Source of the DNA: Frateuria edaphi
Lineage (GTDB): Bacteria; Pseudomonadota; Gammaproteobacteria; Xanthomonadales; Rhodanobacteraceae
Direction of reading: 5' to 3'
Length of the DNA: 64,000 nt
Assembly (NCBI RefSeq): GCF_021117405.1
Contig: NZ_CP088251.1
Location: 2,418,001 to 2,482,000, forward strand
A program made the translations under genes and the position numbers. Shown here in pieces: positions 1 to 8,200 of this stretch (the stretch's first letter is position 1; each line of letters begins with the position of its first letter). Below the pieces are notes generated by a model. That model did not search any database, was not told where the DNA came from, and worked only from the letters and a program-made list of their open reading frames with translations.

Positions 1-73
1 GTGACGGAAGCCCGCGAGCTTACGGTCGATGCAACGCGCGTGAGCCCCAGTCGGCGCAAAGCCCTAGCTAGGA

Positions 74-904
74 TTATCCGACTCTCGCCGCCCTGTCCAA
101 CGCGTCCAGTTCGGCCAATCGCGCCTGCATTTCGTGGTTTTCCCTGAGTGCATATGCCGGCGGCAGCACGACGGTCTCCTCGGCGGTCAATGCGGTCTGC
201 GGCAGTTCCTGCAGGGCGACACGCCGGACCCTCGGCGCCTCGATGGGCAGGGTGGCGGCGCGGTAGATGATCACCTCATGGTCGGCCGGGTAGTCCCGCT
301 GCAGCAATTCCACCAGCAACTGGCGGTATGCCGGACCGGTCGCAAAGCGCCCGAGCGAGCGGTCGCCGACCAGCGCGACCTGCCAGAGCACGAGGTAGCC
401 GGTGACATCGATCCGCCGTTCGAAGAACAGCAACTGGCTGGCCTCGAAATGCTGGCAGCCGAACCGGCCCGGATCGATGCCGAGGTCGGCATAGAGGCAA
501 TCCTCCGCCGAAATGCCCGGTTCCATGTGCGCCTGGAAACCTTCCGCCCGCGCCGTGGCGATGGCCTTGTGCGGCGACCAGGCAAAGATGCCCGGGTGCC
601 CGTAGAACACCCCGCATACGCGCTTGCCGCCACGCACTTCGACCATCATCAGTTCGACCCACTCGCGGTAGGTCTTCAGGCGCGACTTGCCTTCGCGGTA
701 ATACGGCTGGAGGCTGCGGACGTCGCGGTGCATGCGCTCGAGCCATTTCTCGACGATGCCATCGGATAGCCCCGCGAACACCACGTCGGCCTGCTCGATA
801 TGGCTGCGCGCCAGCGGCGTCAGGTGCGACCCAAGGGTCATGCCCATGCCGACGCATGCCAGGCTGCCGCGTGTCTTGTGCGCTACCGCAGAGAACGTAT
901 CCAT
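74..904 (-). CDS. Borosin-type peptide backbone alpha-N-methyltransferase (SonM-like, tetrapyrrole-methylase fold)
   Basis: This 276-residue SAM-dependent enzyme resembles SonM, the stand-alone methyltransferase of split borosin RiPP systems, which N-methylates backbone amides of a separate precursor peptide. Visible hallmarks are the N-terminal SLACVGMGMTLGSHLTPLAR stretch, R75-x-x-x-Y79 (SRLKTYREW), Y101 in the YGHPG loop, and MEPGISAEDCLYADLGIDP around residues 127-145. R75, Y79 and Y101 match the Arg/Tyr positions known as catalytic in the OphMA family. The protein ends about residue 276 with no fused core peptide, so the precursor must be separate. The ATG at 904 is preferred over a TTG at 922; neither has a clear ribosome site. 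Only 73 bases remain downstream before the window edge, so an adjacent precursor gene cannot be judged. A general tetrapyrrole methylase is the alternative, but this fits borosins much better. Confidence 0.82.
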   Translation of the reverse strand: MDTFSAVAHKTRGSLACVGMGMTLGSHLTPLARSHIEQADVVFAGLSDGIVEKWLERMHRDVRSLQPYYREGKSRLKTYREWVELMMVEVRGGKRVCGVFYGHPGIFAWSPHKAIATARAEGFQAHMEPGISAEDCLYADLGIDPGRFGCQHFEASQLLFFERRIDVTGYLVLWQVALVGDRSLGRFATGPAYRQLLVELLQRDYPADHEVIIYRAATLPIEAPRVRRVALQELPQTALTAEETVVLPPAYALRENHEMQARLAELDALDRAARVG

Positions 905-955
905 CGCGTGATGGTAAAGCAAACCCGACGCGGCAGCGGGCGGACTTCAATCACG

Positions 956-988
956 CGCACGCCCCCGGCCATGGACCGGGGGCGTGCG
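956..988. terminator. Perfect 13-bp hairpin, probable terminator
   Basis: Arms 956-968 and 976-988 are perfectly complementary around a 7-base loop. The hairpin lies between the stop of the secreted CSPGFWKN protein (1001) and the start of the methyltransferase (904), both on the minus strand. No T-run follows, so it may instead be a transcript-stabilising stem. It suggests the methyltransferase is not simply co-transcribed with the gene upstream of it. Confidence 0.6.
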
Positions 989-1000
989 GGGGCAAGGCGG

Positions 1001-1825
1001 TCAGTCCAGCGGGACCTTGTAATTGCCGTGGTTGTCGATCGGGCAGGAGCATTCGTTACCCACTTGCTTGGGAGCGAAGTGGTAGCCCGGGATGCGGCTG
1101 GTGAGATAGGCGGCCGTAGCCTTGTAGGCATTCAGCCCGTACGGCGGCTTGGCCGAGCCGAAGGTGTTGCCGCCGGGCGTGGTGAGCACCTGCCACAGCG
1201 TCGGCTGGGCGGCCGAGGGCGTGATGTAGAAGCTCGGCACGACGGTGTCGTTGAAGGCGGCGTACTTGTCCACGCCGACCAGGTTCCAGGCATCCTGCGA
1301 GGCGTTCTTCCAGAAGCCCGGCGAGCACCACGCGCCCGGAGTCTTCATCGGCTGGCAACCGTGGCTGACGACCAGCTGCACGTTGCCGTGGGCGACCTCA
1401 CCCTCGTACGTGGCCGTCACCGGCAAGCCGACCAGTTTGCTGTAGCGGTAGTACTTGCTCGCGTACTTGAAGGTGCCGCCGACCTGGATCATCTGCACGG
1501 TGCGGTCCGGCAGGGTCAGCGTGGCCGACGTCGCGCCATTGGCGGTGAGCACCCAGACCAGGTAGCCCTGTCCGGTCTGGTAGGGCTGGCCCGTTCCATT
1601 CCAGTTGGCGAACAGGCCGGTACCGCCATCGTCGGCATCGTCCTGCCCCGTGAGGCCGCAGCGCTCGTCCTGGAGATTGTGCGTGTTGCCGTCGAAGCTG
1701 TAGCCCTGGCCGGTATAGGTAACGACCGTGGCGGCCCACGCCGGTGCGGCCCCGACCAGGGTCAGCAGCAGGGCGAGCAGTGGCATGCCAAGCAAGCTAG
1801 TGATTTTCATGAGCCTGGACTTCAT
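1001..1825 (-). CDS. Secreted protein with a CSPGFWKN motif, function unknown
   Basis: A 274-residue exported protein. The start at 1825 (MKSRLMK) lies about 9 bases from a GGGAG ribosome site; ATGs at 1831 and 1810 are possible. The signal peptide covers about residues 1-31, ending AAPAWA. The mature part has a beta-rich first half with two Cys (ERCGLTGQ, SHGCQP), then the sequence TPGAWCSPGFWKNA. CSPGFWKN/CTPGYWKN motifs occur in diverse secreted bacterial proteins without an assigned reaction. The C-terminus carries a CSC pair (NECSCPID). It is transcribed away from the LuxR-type regulator at 2040, with 214 bases between them, and a strong hairpin follows it. Confidence 0.7.
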   Translation of the reverse strand: MKSRLMKITSLLGMPLLALLLTLVGAAPAWAATVVTYTGQGYSFDGNTHNLQDERCGLTGQDDADDGGTGLFANWNGTGQPYQTGQGYLVWVLTANGATSATLTLPDRTVQMIQVGGTFKYASKYYRYSKLVGLPVTATYEGEVAHGNVQLVVSHGCQPMKTPGAWCSPGFWKNASQDAWNLVGVDKYAAFNDTVVPSFYITPSAAQPTLWQVLTTPGGNTFGSAKPPYGLNAYKATAAYLTSRIPGYHFAPKQVGNECSCPIDNHGNYKVPLD

Positions 1826-2039
1826 GAGCATGTACTCCCGGGGACCGCCGCAGCGGGGGACCGCAGCATGCGGTGCGCGCCACGCCGGTTGAATACTCCG
1901 GACGGAGTACGCCGGCGTCCCGTCCGGCCGAACGCCGACAAGCGGAGCCAGCAGCATGGCCCGGCCGTTACACATCGCACTCACGCCACCGAACCAATCC
2001 TTGCGCGGTGACAAAAACGCGGGACCATGGGAGGGCCGC

Positions 2040-2696
2040 GTGATCAGCATCGTGCTAGGTGGTCCGGACCCTGCCCTTCGGCGTGCGCTGACCGCCGGTT
2101 TCGAACACTTCGACGAGCTGCGGGTGCTCGGCGACAGCGGCGCGCCGGAGCACTTGTCCATGCTGGTCGCCACCCAACGACCCGCCGTGGTGGTGATCGA
2201 AGCGTGTTGGGCCCAGGCCAGTCCCGGATTGCTCGGCTACCTGCTGACCCGCCCCGCCGGGCCGCGCATCCTGGCCTACGCCGATACGCTGGCACGGCCG
2301 GAAGTTCTGGCTACCGTGAAGCTGGGCGTGCACGGCTGCCTGCCCCGCCACTCCCTCCTGCCGGCGTGGCGCCGCGCGATCCTGGCCATTCATGCAGGCG
2401 ACGCCTGGATTCCCCGCGCGCTGATGGCCGCGGCACTGTCCGACTTCAGGCATCTGCTGCAATGGGCGCCGCCGCCCGCGGCGGGTATCGGATCGCTCAC
2501 CGATCGCCAACGCGAAATCGTGCGCTGGGTGGCGCAAGGCATGAGCAACAAGGAAATCGGCCGGCACCTGGGGATCAGCCCGACCACGGTGAAGACGCAT
2601 CTGCACAATATCTTCGAGCGCGCCGGGATCAATGGCCGACAGCAGCTGGCCGTGCGTGCGCTCAGGACCACCGGCACCGAGCAGGAAGTGAACTGA
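2040..2696 (+). CDS. LuxR/NarL-type response regulator with degenerate receiver domain
   Basis: A 218-residue transcription regulator. The GTG at 2040 is chosen because GGGAGGG lies at 2029-2035 and the protein then begins with the usual receiver beta-strand (ISIVLGGPDP). The C-terminal LuxR helix-turn-helix is clear: LTDRQREIVRWVAQGMSNKE followed by IGRHLGISPTTVKTHLHNIF. The receiver looks unable to use normal aspartyl phosphorylation: the acidic pair after strand 1 is replaced by Gly-Pro, the phospho-acceptor position reads VVVIEAC (Glu54), and the conserved Lys is Arg. It is divergent from the CSPGFWKN gene and convergent with the secreted protein at 2760. No partner kinase is adjacent. 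Confidence 0.85.
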   Translation: MISIVLGGPDPALRRALTAGFEHFDELRVLGDSGAPEHLSMLVATQRPAVVVIEACWAQASPGLLGYLLTRPAGPRILAYADTLARPEVLATVKLGVHGCLPRHSLLPAWRRAILAIHAGDAWIPRALMAAALSDFRHLLQWAPPPAAGIGSLTDRQREIVRWVAQGMSNKEIGRHLGISPTTVKTHLHNIFERAGINGRQQLAVRALRTTGTEQEVN

Positions 2697-2709
2697 ACCC
2701 GATGGCGTG

Positions 2710-2749
2710 GGCCGGCGATGGACGCGGTTTCCCGCGTTCATCGCCGGCC
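2710..2749. terminator. Long hairpin, bidirectional terminator between convergent genes
   Basis: The arms pair almost completely across 40 bases (outer 11-bp arms 2710-2720 and 2739-2749, plus an inner GACGCGG/CCGCGTT stem). It sits between the stop of the LuxR gene (2696) and the stop of the oppositely oriented secreted protein (2760), the expected place for a shared terminator. Confidence 0.65.
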
Positions 2750-2759
2750 TGGTCCTATC

Positions 2760-4622
2760 TCAGAGCTGGAGCCGCGAGATGCGCGTCGACCAGTTGCTGA
2801 GCGCACCACGCGTGCCGCCGCACTGGAACAGCGGCGGGCTCAGGTACTCGGCCAGCGTGCACGAATGCGCGATGTACTCCGAGGCGGTCCAGATCGTGTT
2901 GCCCTCGGCCGCCGCCGCGCCGTAGTCACCCCAGCGGGGACGGTCGCCTCCCAGGTAGGGGATGCCGGTGAAGCCATCCCACGGCGCTGCACCCGCGGCC
3001 GCGATGTGCACTTCGCCAGCGCCATGCTTCGCGTCGAAGCTGGCATAACCTGCGCTGGGCCAGTCGTTCGGCCCGACCACGGTGAAGGCGATCACGCCGC
3101 GCCCGCTCTGCGTCACCGCCGAGGTGCCGTAGGTCAGGTTGGCATCCGGCAGCGCCAGCGTGCCGTTGGCGAACACGCCACCGGACTTCGGATCGATCAC
3201 GAAATACGAGACGCCCGATCCATGGCTGCCGTCGCCCAGCAGCACGTCGGTGTCGAGCGTGCCCCACAGCTTGCCGTTGGCGAAGCTGACCTGCTGCATG
3301 CGCGAGTCGTTGACCGCGAGTGGCCGCGGCGTCGGATAGACGATGTTCGGGTAACCGAGGTACGTCGGCGCACAACCGGTGAGGGCGAAGCAGTCGCGCA
3401 GCGGTGCCACGCCAGGCTTCTGCTGCGCGAGGCTGGTGGGCACCGCGTAGGTCTGCACGCCGACCGCAGAGACATCCAGGGTCAGCGCGTTGGGCGCGCT
3501 GTCGATGGCGCTGGTGTTCGACACGGACCACAGCCAGATCGTGTCCGAGGTGCCTTCCTCGTAGAACACCGCATCGGAACTCAGCAGGTACTCGGTGCCG
3601 CCATGGGCGCCGGCGTACTGCCCGCCGGTGGAGATCGCCGGCCACACCGTGAACGCCGGAGCCGGAACGCTCGGATCGCCCGCGTTGAACAGCACCACGT
3701 TGGGCGAGGCATCACCGGCCACCAGGGCGCGCTTGGAGATCGCGTAGATCTGCGCGCCGTAGAAGCCCGGACCGAACAGCGAGAACTCGTTGGTGGTCAG
3801 GAAGATCGCGTTGGCATCGGCGCCGATGTGCGGATAGTCGCCCAGGCAGAAGCCGGCCGTGCACCCGTGGTCCGGCGTGCCGTCGCTGCCGTTGTTCTGC
3901 ACCGGCAACCGGTACACGGTCCAGGCGCCGGTCGGATCGGCGCTCTGGCTGACCGCGATGTCCAGGTGGTTGGTGCCCGAGAGTGCCGAGGAGGTGCCGA
4001 CGCGATCGAGCGTCAGCACGACGTGGAACCAGCGGCGGGTGTCGGCGTCGTAGTAGCACGAGGGGTCGGTGATGCTCGGCCCGTAGGCGCCGGTGGTGCG
4101 GTTGATCGCTGCCGGGTAGCCGTAGAACGTGTTCAGGTCGACCGGCCCGACCAGCTCGTTGCCGGCGCGGTCGTAGACCGCCAGCACATCGTTGACGCTC
4201 TCCACGACGAAGCCGTTGCCTGCGCACAGCCCCTGGTCCGGCGGTTCCACCGAAAACTGGTTGCCGCCGTTGGCGTAGCGCTGATCGTGGAAGTTCAGGC
4301 CTTCGAAGCCGCCCGCGAGCTGCGGGTTCGACTTGGTGCGCAAGGCGTGGCCCACGCTGTTGAGGCCACCGTGGTGACCGTGATGGATGGTGCGGTTGAC
4401 CACCGGCTCACCGCCCAGGTCGTCCTCGCCATCGCCCGAATCGGCGTCGCCCGCCGCCATCGCCGGATCCTGTTCCAGGCTGGTGAGTGGTGCGCCGCCG
4501 ATGGGCGTGGTGTGGGGGGTGGTGGTGGTCCCCTTCTGGAGCTTGAGCGTGACCGGGGTTGCCCCCATCGCGCAGGTGGCAAACGCCATCGCCGCGAGGG
4601 CGATGAGCAGTCGGGTTTTCAT
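2760..4622 (-). CDS. Large secreted protein, probable beta-propeller, function unknown
   Basis: A 620-residue exported protein starting at 4622, with AGGAG 8 bases upstream and a signal peptide of about 21 residues (MKTRLLIALAAMAFATCAMG). After a low-complexity Thr-rich stretch (LQKGTTTTPHTTP) and an acidic segment, the body is rich in aromatic, Gly and Asp residues arranged as repeated beta-strand blades (VYDRAGNELVGPVDL, DADTRRWFHVVLTLDRV, DYPHIGADANAIFLTTNEF). Cys residues occur in pairs (DHGCTAGFCLGDY), fitting disulfides in an exported protein. I do not recognise a catalytic motif. It is divergent from the S8 peptidase at 5141 with 518 bases between. Confidence 0.7.
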   Translation of the reverse strand: MKTRLLIALAAMAFATCAMGATPVTLKLQKGTTTTPHTTPIGGAPLTSLEQDPAMAAGDADSGDGEDDLGGEPVVNRTIHHGHHGGLNSVGHALRTKSNPQLAGGFEGLNFHDQRYANGGNQFSVEPPDQGLCAGNGFVVESVNDVLAVYDRAGNELVGPVDLNTFYGYPAAINRTTGAYGPSITDPSCYYDADTRRWFHVVLTLDRVGTSSALSGTNHLDIAVSQSADPTGAWTVYRLPVQNNGSDGTPDHGCTAGFCLGDYPHIGADANAIFLTTNEFSLFGPGFYGAQIYAISKRALVAGDASPNVVLFNAGDPSVPAPAFTVWPAISTGGQYAGAHGGTEYLLSSDAVFYEEGTSDTIWLWSVSNTSAIDSAPNALTLDVSAVGVQTYAVPTSLAQQKPGVAPLRDCFALTGCAPTYLGYPNIVYPTPRPLAVNDSRMQQVSFANGKLWGTLDTDVLLGDGSHGSGVSYFVIDPKSGGVFANGTLALPDANLTYGTSAVTQSGRGVIAFTVVGPNDWPSAGYASFDAKHGAGEVHIAAAGAAPWDGFTGIPYLGGDRPRWGDYGAAAAEGNTIWTASEYIAHSCTLAEYLSPPLFQCGGTRGALSNWSTRISRLQL

Positions 4623-5140
4623 GGACGGTCTCCTGTCAATCCGTGAATCGGTTAGGTGACCGCGTCCCCCTGACAGGCGCCGCCGTCGAACAGGCCGACG
4701 AGCGTCTACGCAAGTACGCACACATGGGGTGTGCGTGCGCGGACGATACGCCCGGGTTCGGCCGCTTGCCACAGGATTTTTGGAAGAGTTCGCTCCCCTC
4801 CGGACCGCCCCGCAGGGTGGCTTCGGCCCACCGCCACGTCCCGGCAAATGGGCCTGGTGGGCTCCGCCCCGCCCTACGGGACGCAGCGGTCGGGGACGTT
4901 CGGGCCGGTGGTTGGCGCCCCGCGGGCCACCGTCCCCTTCGCGCCTGCCGCTTTCACGACAACCTTACAACCGTCTGCCTAGTGTCTATGCCCAGTTTGT
5001 CCGCGGGGAGGCCGCGGTCAGGGTTTCAGCCGGGGGCGGGGGCTCTCCGGCACCAGGGTTTCCGTGACAAGGCGGCGCCATCCGGCGCTGTCGTCGCTTG
5101 ACGCGCCGCACGCGAGGCGCCACCACCGGAGGACCACCGC
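4623..5140. other. 518-base divergent intergenic region
   Basis: This separates the secreted protein (start 4622) from the first S8 peptidase (start 5141). I find no convincing coding region; the short open frames lack ribosome sites and recognisable proteins. The middle holds GGTGGGC/GCCCACC-type palindromes (listed separately). The stretch from about 4955 to 4990 is AT-richer than its surroundings and is the likeliest place for the peptidase promoter, but I cannot assign -35 and -10 boxes confidently. Confidence 0.5.
4816..4880. repeat. REP-like GGTGG...CCACC palindromes
   Basis: Two neighbouring GC-rich palindromic units lie here: GGTGG-CTTCGGC-CCACC at 4816-4832 and a related, less perfect GGTGGGCTCCGCCCCGCC unit ending about 4880. 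A similar GTGGGC-TTC-GCCCAC stem occurs at 10449-10463 in another intergenic gap. Short palindromes of this kind are dispersed in many Xanthomonadales genomes; genome-wide copy number cannot be judged from this window. Confidence 0.4.
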
Positions 5141-6769
5141 ATGACACATCGTTACGCGATCAAGGCGCTGCTGGGCGCCTCCATCGCCCTTGCCCTGTCT
5201 CTGTCCGCCCACGCGGCCACGCCGCAGGGACCGTCCGGCACACGATTCGACATCAGCAGCCTCGCGCCCGGCGGGCACTACGACCGGTTCATCGTGACGT
5301 ATCGCGACGGCAGCACGGAACGCAGCAACCATGCCGCGCTGTTGCAGAACGTCGGCGCGGCGATCAGCCGCGCGGGCCTGGACCGCGCCACCGCCGCCGG
5401 CGGCAGCGCAGGCGTGCAGGCGGCCTACCAACGCAAGCTCGCCACCGGCGCGGACCTGGTGCACACCTCGCGCAAGCTCGACAGCGGCGAAGCGGCCACC
5501 CTGATCCGCCAGATCGCGGCCGATCCCGCTGTCGCCTTCGTGGCGCCGGACGTGATGCTGCATCGCGTGCGCGACATCCAGGCGCCGGCCAGCCTCGCAC
5601 CGGCCACCTTCACGCCCAGCGACACCTACTACCCGTTCTACCAGTGGGACCTGAAGGCGCCCGACGGCACCATCACCTACTTCGGCGACGCCAACCACGG
5701 TGGCACGCGCGTCAATGACGCGTGGGACCTGTCCGACGGCAAGGGCGTCATCATCGCCGTGCTGGATACGGGCATCACCCGCCACGTGGACGTCAACACC
5801 GGCCTGGCCGACCAGGGCTACGACTTCATCACCGACGCCTTCGTCTCCGGCCGCGCTACCGACGACCGCGTGCCGGGCGGCTGGGACCTGGGCGACTGGA
5901 CCACCACCGAACCGTGGTTGTCGGCCTGCACCAACGAGAACAATCCGCCGGAGGCGAGCTCCTGGCACGGCACCCACGTGGCCAGCACGGCCGGCGCGGA
6001 AATCACCGACAACGCGCAGGGCATGGCCGGCATCGCTTTCCACGCCAGGGTGTTGCCGGTGCGCGTGCTCGGCCATTGCGGCGGCTACACCAGCGACATC
6101 GCCGACGCGATCGTGTGGGCGGCTGGCGGCAAGGTCGACGGCGTGCCGCGCAACCGTCATCCGGCGCAGGTGATCAACCTGAGCCTGGGCGGCGAAGGCC
6201 GCTGCAATCCCAGCGACGTGACCGCCAAGGCCGTGGCCAAGGCGAACTCGCTCGGCGCGGTGGTGGTGGTCTCGGCCGGCAACAGCGGCGACGACGCGGC
6301 CAAGTACACGCCTGCCGGCTGCCCCGGCGTGATCACCGTGGCAGCCACGGGCATCACCAGCCAGCGCGCCTTCTACTCCAACTGGGGCCATGCGGTGGAG
6401 ATCGCCGCGCCCGGCGGCGGCGTCTACCAGGACGACGACCCGAACACCGGCGTGATTTCCTACGACGGCTTCATCTGGCAGGCGCTCAACAACGGCGACA
6501 CCACGCCGGTGCCCGAGGGCACCACGTACGGCGGCTTCGCCGGCACCTCGCAGGCCGCCCCGCACGTCACCGGCACGGTCGCGCTGATGCAGAGCGCACG
6601 CAAGGAGCTGTGCCTGCCGCTGCTCAAGCCCAAACAGGTGCTCAAGCTGCTGCAGAAGACGGCCTACACGCCGATGATCCGGCCGGAGGGCAAGTACTCC
6701 ATCGGCGCGGGCATCCTGGACTCCGCGGCCGCGGTGGAGGCTGCGGTCGACTTCGATCCGCACAAATAA
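5141..6769 (+). CDS. Secreted S8 family (subtilisin-like) serine peptidase, paralog 1
   Basis: A 542-residue preproprotein starting at 5141, with CCGGAGG upstream. A Sec signal peptide spans about residues 1-26 and an N-terminal prodomain about 35-145. The catalytic domain carries the S8 triad: Asp209 in AVLDTG, His276 in WHGTHV, Ser470 in GTSQAAPHV, plus oxyanion Asn381 in SAGN. Paired Cys (SACTNEN, GHCGGY, GRCNPS, AGCPG) fit an extracellular enzyme. It is closely related throughout to the gene at 13536, including the leader sequence (IKALLGASIA). No C-terminal autotransporter or targeting domain is seen. A strong bidirectional terminator follows. Confidence 0.95.
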   Translation: MTHRYAIKALLGASIALALSLSAHAATPQGPSGTRFDISSLAPGGHYDRFIVTYRDGSTERSNHAALLQNVGAAISRAGLDRATAAGGSAGVQAAYQRKLATGADLVHTSRKLDSGEAATLIRQIAADPAVAFVAPDVMLHRVRDIQAPASLAPATFTPSDTYYPFYQWDLKAPDGTITYFGDANHGGTRVNDAWDLSDGKGVIIAVLDTGITRHVDVNTGLADQGYDFITDAFVSGRATDDRVPGGWDLGDWTTTEPWLSACTNENNPPEASSWHGTHVASTAGAEITDNAQGMAGIAFHARVLPVRVLGHCGGYTSDIADAIVWAAGGKVDGVPRNRHPAQVINLSLGGEGRCNPSDVTAKAVAKANSLGAVVVVSAGNSGDDAAKYTPAGCPGVITVAATGITSQRAFYSNWGHAVEIAAPGGGVYQDDDPNTGVISYDGFIWQALNNGDTTPVPEGTTYGGFAGTSQAAPHVTGTVALMQSARKELCLPLLKPKQVLKLLQKTAYTPMIRPEGKYSIGAGILDSAAAVEAAVDFDPHK

Positions 6770-6825
6770 GCCGCCGCGAGCTGCGTCCTTCATCGCAGCA
6801 ATCTTCGGCTTCATCCACCAAAACA

Positions 6826-6857
6826 GGAAAAAGGCGGGCACGAGCCCGCCTTTTTCC
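6826..6857. terminator. Bidirectional rho-independent terminator
   Basis: A perfect 14-bp stem (6826-6839 with 6844-6857) has a 4-base loop. The arms contain A-runs and T-runs at their outer ends, giving a U-tract in both directions. It serves the S8 peptidase (stop 6769, plus strand) and the peroxiredoxin-like gene (stop 6877, minus strand). Confidence 0.9.
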
Positions 6858-6876
6858 TTGCCCGGACCCCGGCGCC

Positions 6877-7455
6877 TCAGGAATGCGCAACCGCCTGCGC
6901 GGGCTTCACTCCGGCCCTGGCGAGCATGCCGCGCGCCAGGAACAGCTCCACCCGCTCCAGCGGTATGCGATCGCCTGCATCGCCGCCGTAGTACGCCTCG
7001 GCGATATTGCCTTCCTCGTCGATCAGGAAATCGGCCGGCATCAGGTTGGTGGTGTTCAAGCCGGCCAGGCCGACGATGCGCAGGCCTTTGATCAGCGTCG
7101 GCACGCGGGTGAGGATGCCCTTGAGCTTGCGCCACAGCGAGCGCTCGATCCCGTAGGTTTCGTGCGCGTGCGAGGTCGGGTCCGCCACCACGCTGAATGG
7201 CCGCGGTTTGCGCGCGACGAAGCGCTGCACTGCTTCGGGCGTGGAGGTGAACACGGCGACGATGTCCAGCCCCAGCGACGACAGCGCGGGATGGTGGTTG
7301 GTCAACTCGTAGATGCGGAAATTGCAGAACGGGCACGCCGCGTCGCGGAAGAAGCACAGCAGCGTGCGCCGCCCCGAGCCGCCGATATCGACGCGGCGGC
7401 CGTAGATGTCGACGAAGTGCAGCAGCGGCGCCCTGGAAGGTGCGTTCAGTCTCAT
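6877..7455 (-). CDS. Peroxiredoxin-like (AhpC/TSA family) protein with CxxC motif
   Basis: A 192-residue thioredoxin-fold protein with no signal peptide. The active region reads LLCFFRDAACPFCNFRIYEL, a CPFC motif after the first beta-strand, typical of the AhpC/TSA-like group found in many Proteobacteria. Downstream are the strand and helix GLDIVAVFTSTPEAVQRFV, a PFSVVADPT segment and PADFLIDEEGNIAEAYYGGD, all expected in this fold. The likely role is cytoplasmic peroxide or disulfide reduction; the substrate is unknown. The start at 7455 follows three tandem CAGGGGAA units, any of which resembles a Shine-Dalgarno site; the nearest is correctly spaced. Confidence 0.85.
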   Translation of the reverse strand: MRLNAPSRAPLLHFVDIYGRRVDIGGSGRRTLLCFFRDAACPFCNFRIYELTNHHPALSSLGLDIVAVFTSTPEAVQRFVARKPRPFSVVADPTSHAHETYGIERSLWRKLKGILTRVPTLIKGLRIVGLAGLNTTNLMPADFLIDEEGNIAEAYYGGDAGDRIPLERVELFLARGMLARAGVKPAQAVAHS

Positions 7456-7460
7456 CGGAA

Positions 7461-7484
7461 TTCCCCTGTTCCCCTGTTCCCCTG
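7461..7484 (-). repeat. Three tandem 8-base repeats forming the ribosome-binding region
   Basis: TTCCCCTG occurs three times head-to-tail (7461-7468, 7469-7476, 7477-7484). On the coding strand this is CAGGGGAA x3, each unit containing a Shine-Dalgarno-like AGGGGA. The unit nearest the ATG at 7455 is properly spaced, so the array sits exactly over the translation start region. Confidence 0.85.
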
Positions 7485-7654
7485 TCGAAATCCTGCGCGT
7501 GCCACGGCTCGCGCGCAAGCCGATGCCGTTGGTGCCACGAATGCGGAAAAAAGTTGGGCCCTCATCGACGACCCGGACGTGTTTCCCCGACCGACATCCG
7601 CCGTCGCGTTTGTAGCGTATAAACGGTGCTTCCACGCCCCCCAGGAGCACCGCC

Positions 7655-8200
7655 ATGAAGTCCCCGCTCAAGCTCGCCGCGCTCGCCCTCGTCGGTACCG
7701 CCACATTGGCCTCACCGGCCTTCGCCGCCCTCAAGGAAGGCACGCAGGCGCCAGACTTCACCGCGCCGGCCTATCTCGCCGGCAAGGCCTTCACCTTCAA
7801 TCTGGCCGATGCGCTGAAGAAAGGCCCGGTGGTGGTGTACTTCTTCCCCGCCGCGCACACTTCCGGCTGCAACCTCGAAGCCCACCTGTTCTCCCAGGCC
7901 ATCGACCAGTTCAAGGCGTTGCACGCCACGGTCATCGGCGTGACCGCCGGCAATACCGACCAGTTGTCCGATTTCTCGAAGGAAACCGAACATTGCAGCG
8001 GCAAGTTCCCGGTCGCCGCGGACGCCGACGCGAAGATCGCCAAGGAATACGACGCCCTGCTGACGATGCGCCCCGGCTGGTCGGACCGCACCTCTTACGT
8101 GATCGCGCCTTCGGGAAAGATCACCCACGTCTATTCGGACCTGAAGCCGAACAAGCACGTGCAGGAAACGCTCGATGCGGTGAAGGCGCTGGAGAAATAA
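7655..8200 (+). CDS. Exported peroxiredoxin of the Bcp/PrxQ type
   Basis: A 181-residue thiol peroxidase with a signal peptide (residues 1-24, ending SPAFA), so probably periplasmic. The peroxidatic cysteine lies in FFPAAHTSGCNLEAH, the TxGCxxE-type motif of Bcp/PrxQ enzymes, and a candidate resolving Cys is in TEHCSGKF. The mature protein begins KEGTQAPDFTAPA, the normal peroxiredoxin start. It would reduce hydrogen peroxide or organic hydroperoxides with an external thiol donor. It is divergent from the AhpC/TSA-like gene at 6877-7455 with 199 bases between. A good AGGAG site precedes the ATG. Confidence 0.9.
   Translation: MKSPLKLAALALVGTATLASPAFAALKEGTQAPDFTAPAYLAGKAFTFNLADALKKGPVVVYFFPAAHTSGCNLEAHLFSQAIDQFKALHATVIGVTAGNTDQLSDFSKETEHCSGKFPVAADADAKIAKEYDALLTMRPGWSDRTSYVIAPSGKITHVYSDLKPNKHVQETLDAVKALEK

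Noticed and set aside
1-73. A borosin precursor in the left-edge bases
   Set aside because: One minus-strand frame stays open to the edge, but there is no ATG or ribosome site, and the stretch is too short to judge.
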